From Iris pallida (Eukaryota; Streptophyta; Magnoliopsida; Asparagales; Iridaceae), in the NCBI GenBank assembly GCA_029216955.1, contig JANAVB010023996.1, positions 18,988,742 to 19,052,741 of the forward strand: DNA of 64,000 bases, read 5' to 3'. The notes under the pieces were generated by a model. The model did not search any database. It was not told where the DNA came from and saw only the letters and a list, made by a program, of their open reading frames with translations. Below, in pieces: positions 63,016-64,000 of this stretch; position 1 is the stretch's first letter; each line of letters starts with the position of its first letter. Both the position numbers and the translations under genes were made by a program.

Positions 63016-63173
63016 CGGTAGATCTGGTGGGAAGATAATGCACTTGGATTCATAGAGGGCTCGTCACTTAAAATGCTAAAGTAGTTCCAATACTTGTTCA
63101 TATAGTGGGAGGAACCATACTCAGTGTTCGATCTCAAATAATATGTTAGCACATGATGACACCATCCTCTTCC
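63016..63173 (-). CDS. Candidate exon of unknown function
   Basis: The minus strand is open for 52 codons between an acceptor (ATAATGCAG, 63174-63182) and a donor (CCG|GTAACA, at 63015). It reads GRGWCHHVLTYYLRSNTEYG, then NKYWNYFSILSDEPSMNP. Both splice signals fit and the composition is protein-like. I do not recognise the sequence, and it is not part of any Di19 domain I know. It may belong to an upstream gene or be chance. Confidence 0.35.
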
Positions 63174-64000
63174 CTGCATTATAACATAATATATTGATCA
63201 ATCAGATAGCCTCGACTTGTTGACCTAAAGCGGAATCATAACCAATTTGTTCCTCGTCGACGAGTAGTATGGCCAAATTACATCATCAAAATGAAAGGAT
63301 GTCAAAATAAAAATAAATATAGGTTGTGAACTACCTCAAACTACAACAGCCCCAATTACTCATGTCAAAGCCAAATCCAATATAGAGGTGATAGGTAGGA
63401 GGGCTCTCATCCAAACAAACTAAAACAAGACATCTACTGAGACCAAATCCTTACTAGTAATTTAATACATAAAAGAAAATACTACATGTGAATCAAGGAA
63501 TAAGAAACACAAGTTTAAGGAAGAGACTGGAATATGTTCTTGCCTGCTCCCATAGATGAAGCGTTAGAGCCAACAGTAATTTTGACAATAACTTGGACTG
63601 GATGTGTTTTGTTCATCATCAGTATGTTGATCGTGTTCTCTGGATTCAACTGCCAAAGGAACAACATAAAAAATAACATCATTAGATCTCATTTTCTAGG
63701 AATTTGAAAAATTCAAAAATTATAACAAAACTAATGAGATTGACAGCACCGGCTTGGGCTTGAAAGTGGGTGTGTGTGGCCAAAACTGATGTCTTGGTGC
63801 TATTTTATATCAATCTGTCAAACCAAATTTATATGTTCCATATGGCTAATATGTATGAATTTCATCTGATATTTTAACAATTCCTCGACCAACAACATAG
63901 ACAAGCGACCTTTATTATAAATTATGAACATTAATTCAATCGAGGAATGCTTTCTCCTTGAAATCGTTCAGCACTATGAATTCACTGATTTGATATAGAT
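63174..64000. other. Non-repetitive right edge, no certain feature
   Basis: A minus-strand open stretch near 63560-63650 (NPENTINILMMNKTHPVQVI) follows a TTTGGCAG acceptor-like site but ends in GCAAGA rather than a GT donor. Otherwise nothing was recognised. Confidence 0.35.

Overview
The window is plant nuclear DNA from a repeat-dense genome. Almost all of it is decayed LTR retrotransposon sequence, nested up to three levels deep. One clear host gene fragment, a Di19-type zinc-finger gene, lies at the right edge. The evidence for a flowering plant is: plant-only retroelement lineages (Sirevirus-type Ty1/copia; Tat-type Ty3/gypsy with two RNase H domains; chromovirus-type LTRs), antisense ORFs with a plant mobile domain, a tRNA-derived SINE, and Di19 itself, which is a plant-specific family. 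I cannot name the species. No prokaryotic features are present.

Layout, left to right. 1-21260 is the antisense plant-mobile-domain (PMD) ORF of one Tat element ('Z'), shredded by a family-A LTR (1-2680), a solo family-B LTR (2867-5442) and an almost complete Sirevirus (6746-15676, TSD GTAAT). A 13-N gap at 16054-16066 separates two near-identical copies of about 3.88 kb (12177-16053 and 16067-19949), most likely an assembly duplication of two haplotypes. 22223-36469 is the gag-pro of a second Tat element ('X', minus strand), split by a 9.8-kb chromovirus-type element (23475-33253, TSD GTGAG) whose 3' LTR carries a SINE. 36472-38580 holds the back-to-back promoter and LTR regions of X and of a third Tat element 'Y', with two minisatellites between them. 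38590-44030 is the plus-strand pol of Y (protease, RT, RNase H, archaeal-type RNase H, integrase). 44672-54807 is its antisense PMD ORF, interrupted by a solo family-B LTR (46767-53255) that itself contains a solo family-C LTR (48072-51850). 54830-59015 is a further LTR-like sequence (D). 59030-59450 looks like the subterminal repeats of a DNA transposon. 59450-64000 is genic sequence, with Di19 zinc-finger exons on the minus strand.

Nothing in the retroelements is intact: every pol and gag has stops or frameshifts, and several catalytic residues are lost. The parts most worth attention are: the extra ORF behind the Sirevirus pol gene; the two family-B LTRs that carry unrelated minisatellites at the same internal position; a perfect palindrome of about 240 bp inside a TA array; the recurrent antisense PMD ORF of the Tat elements; and the Di19 gene, which appears to stop right after its second zinc finger.
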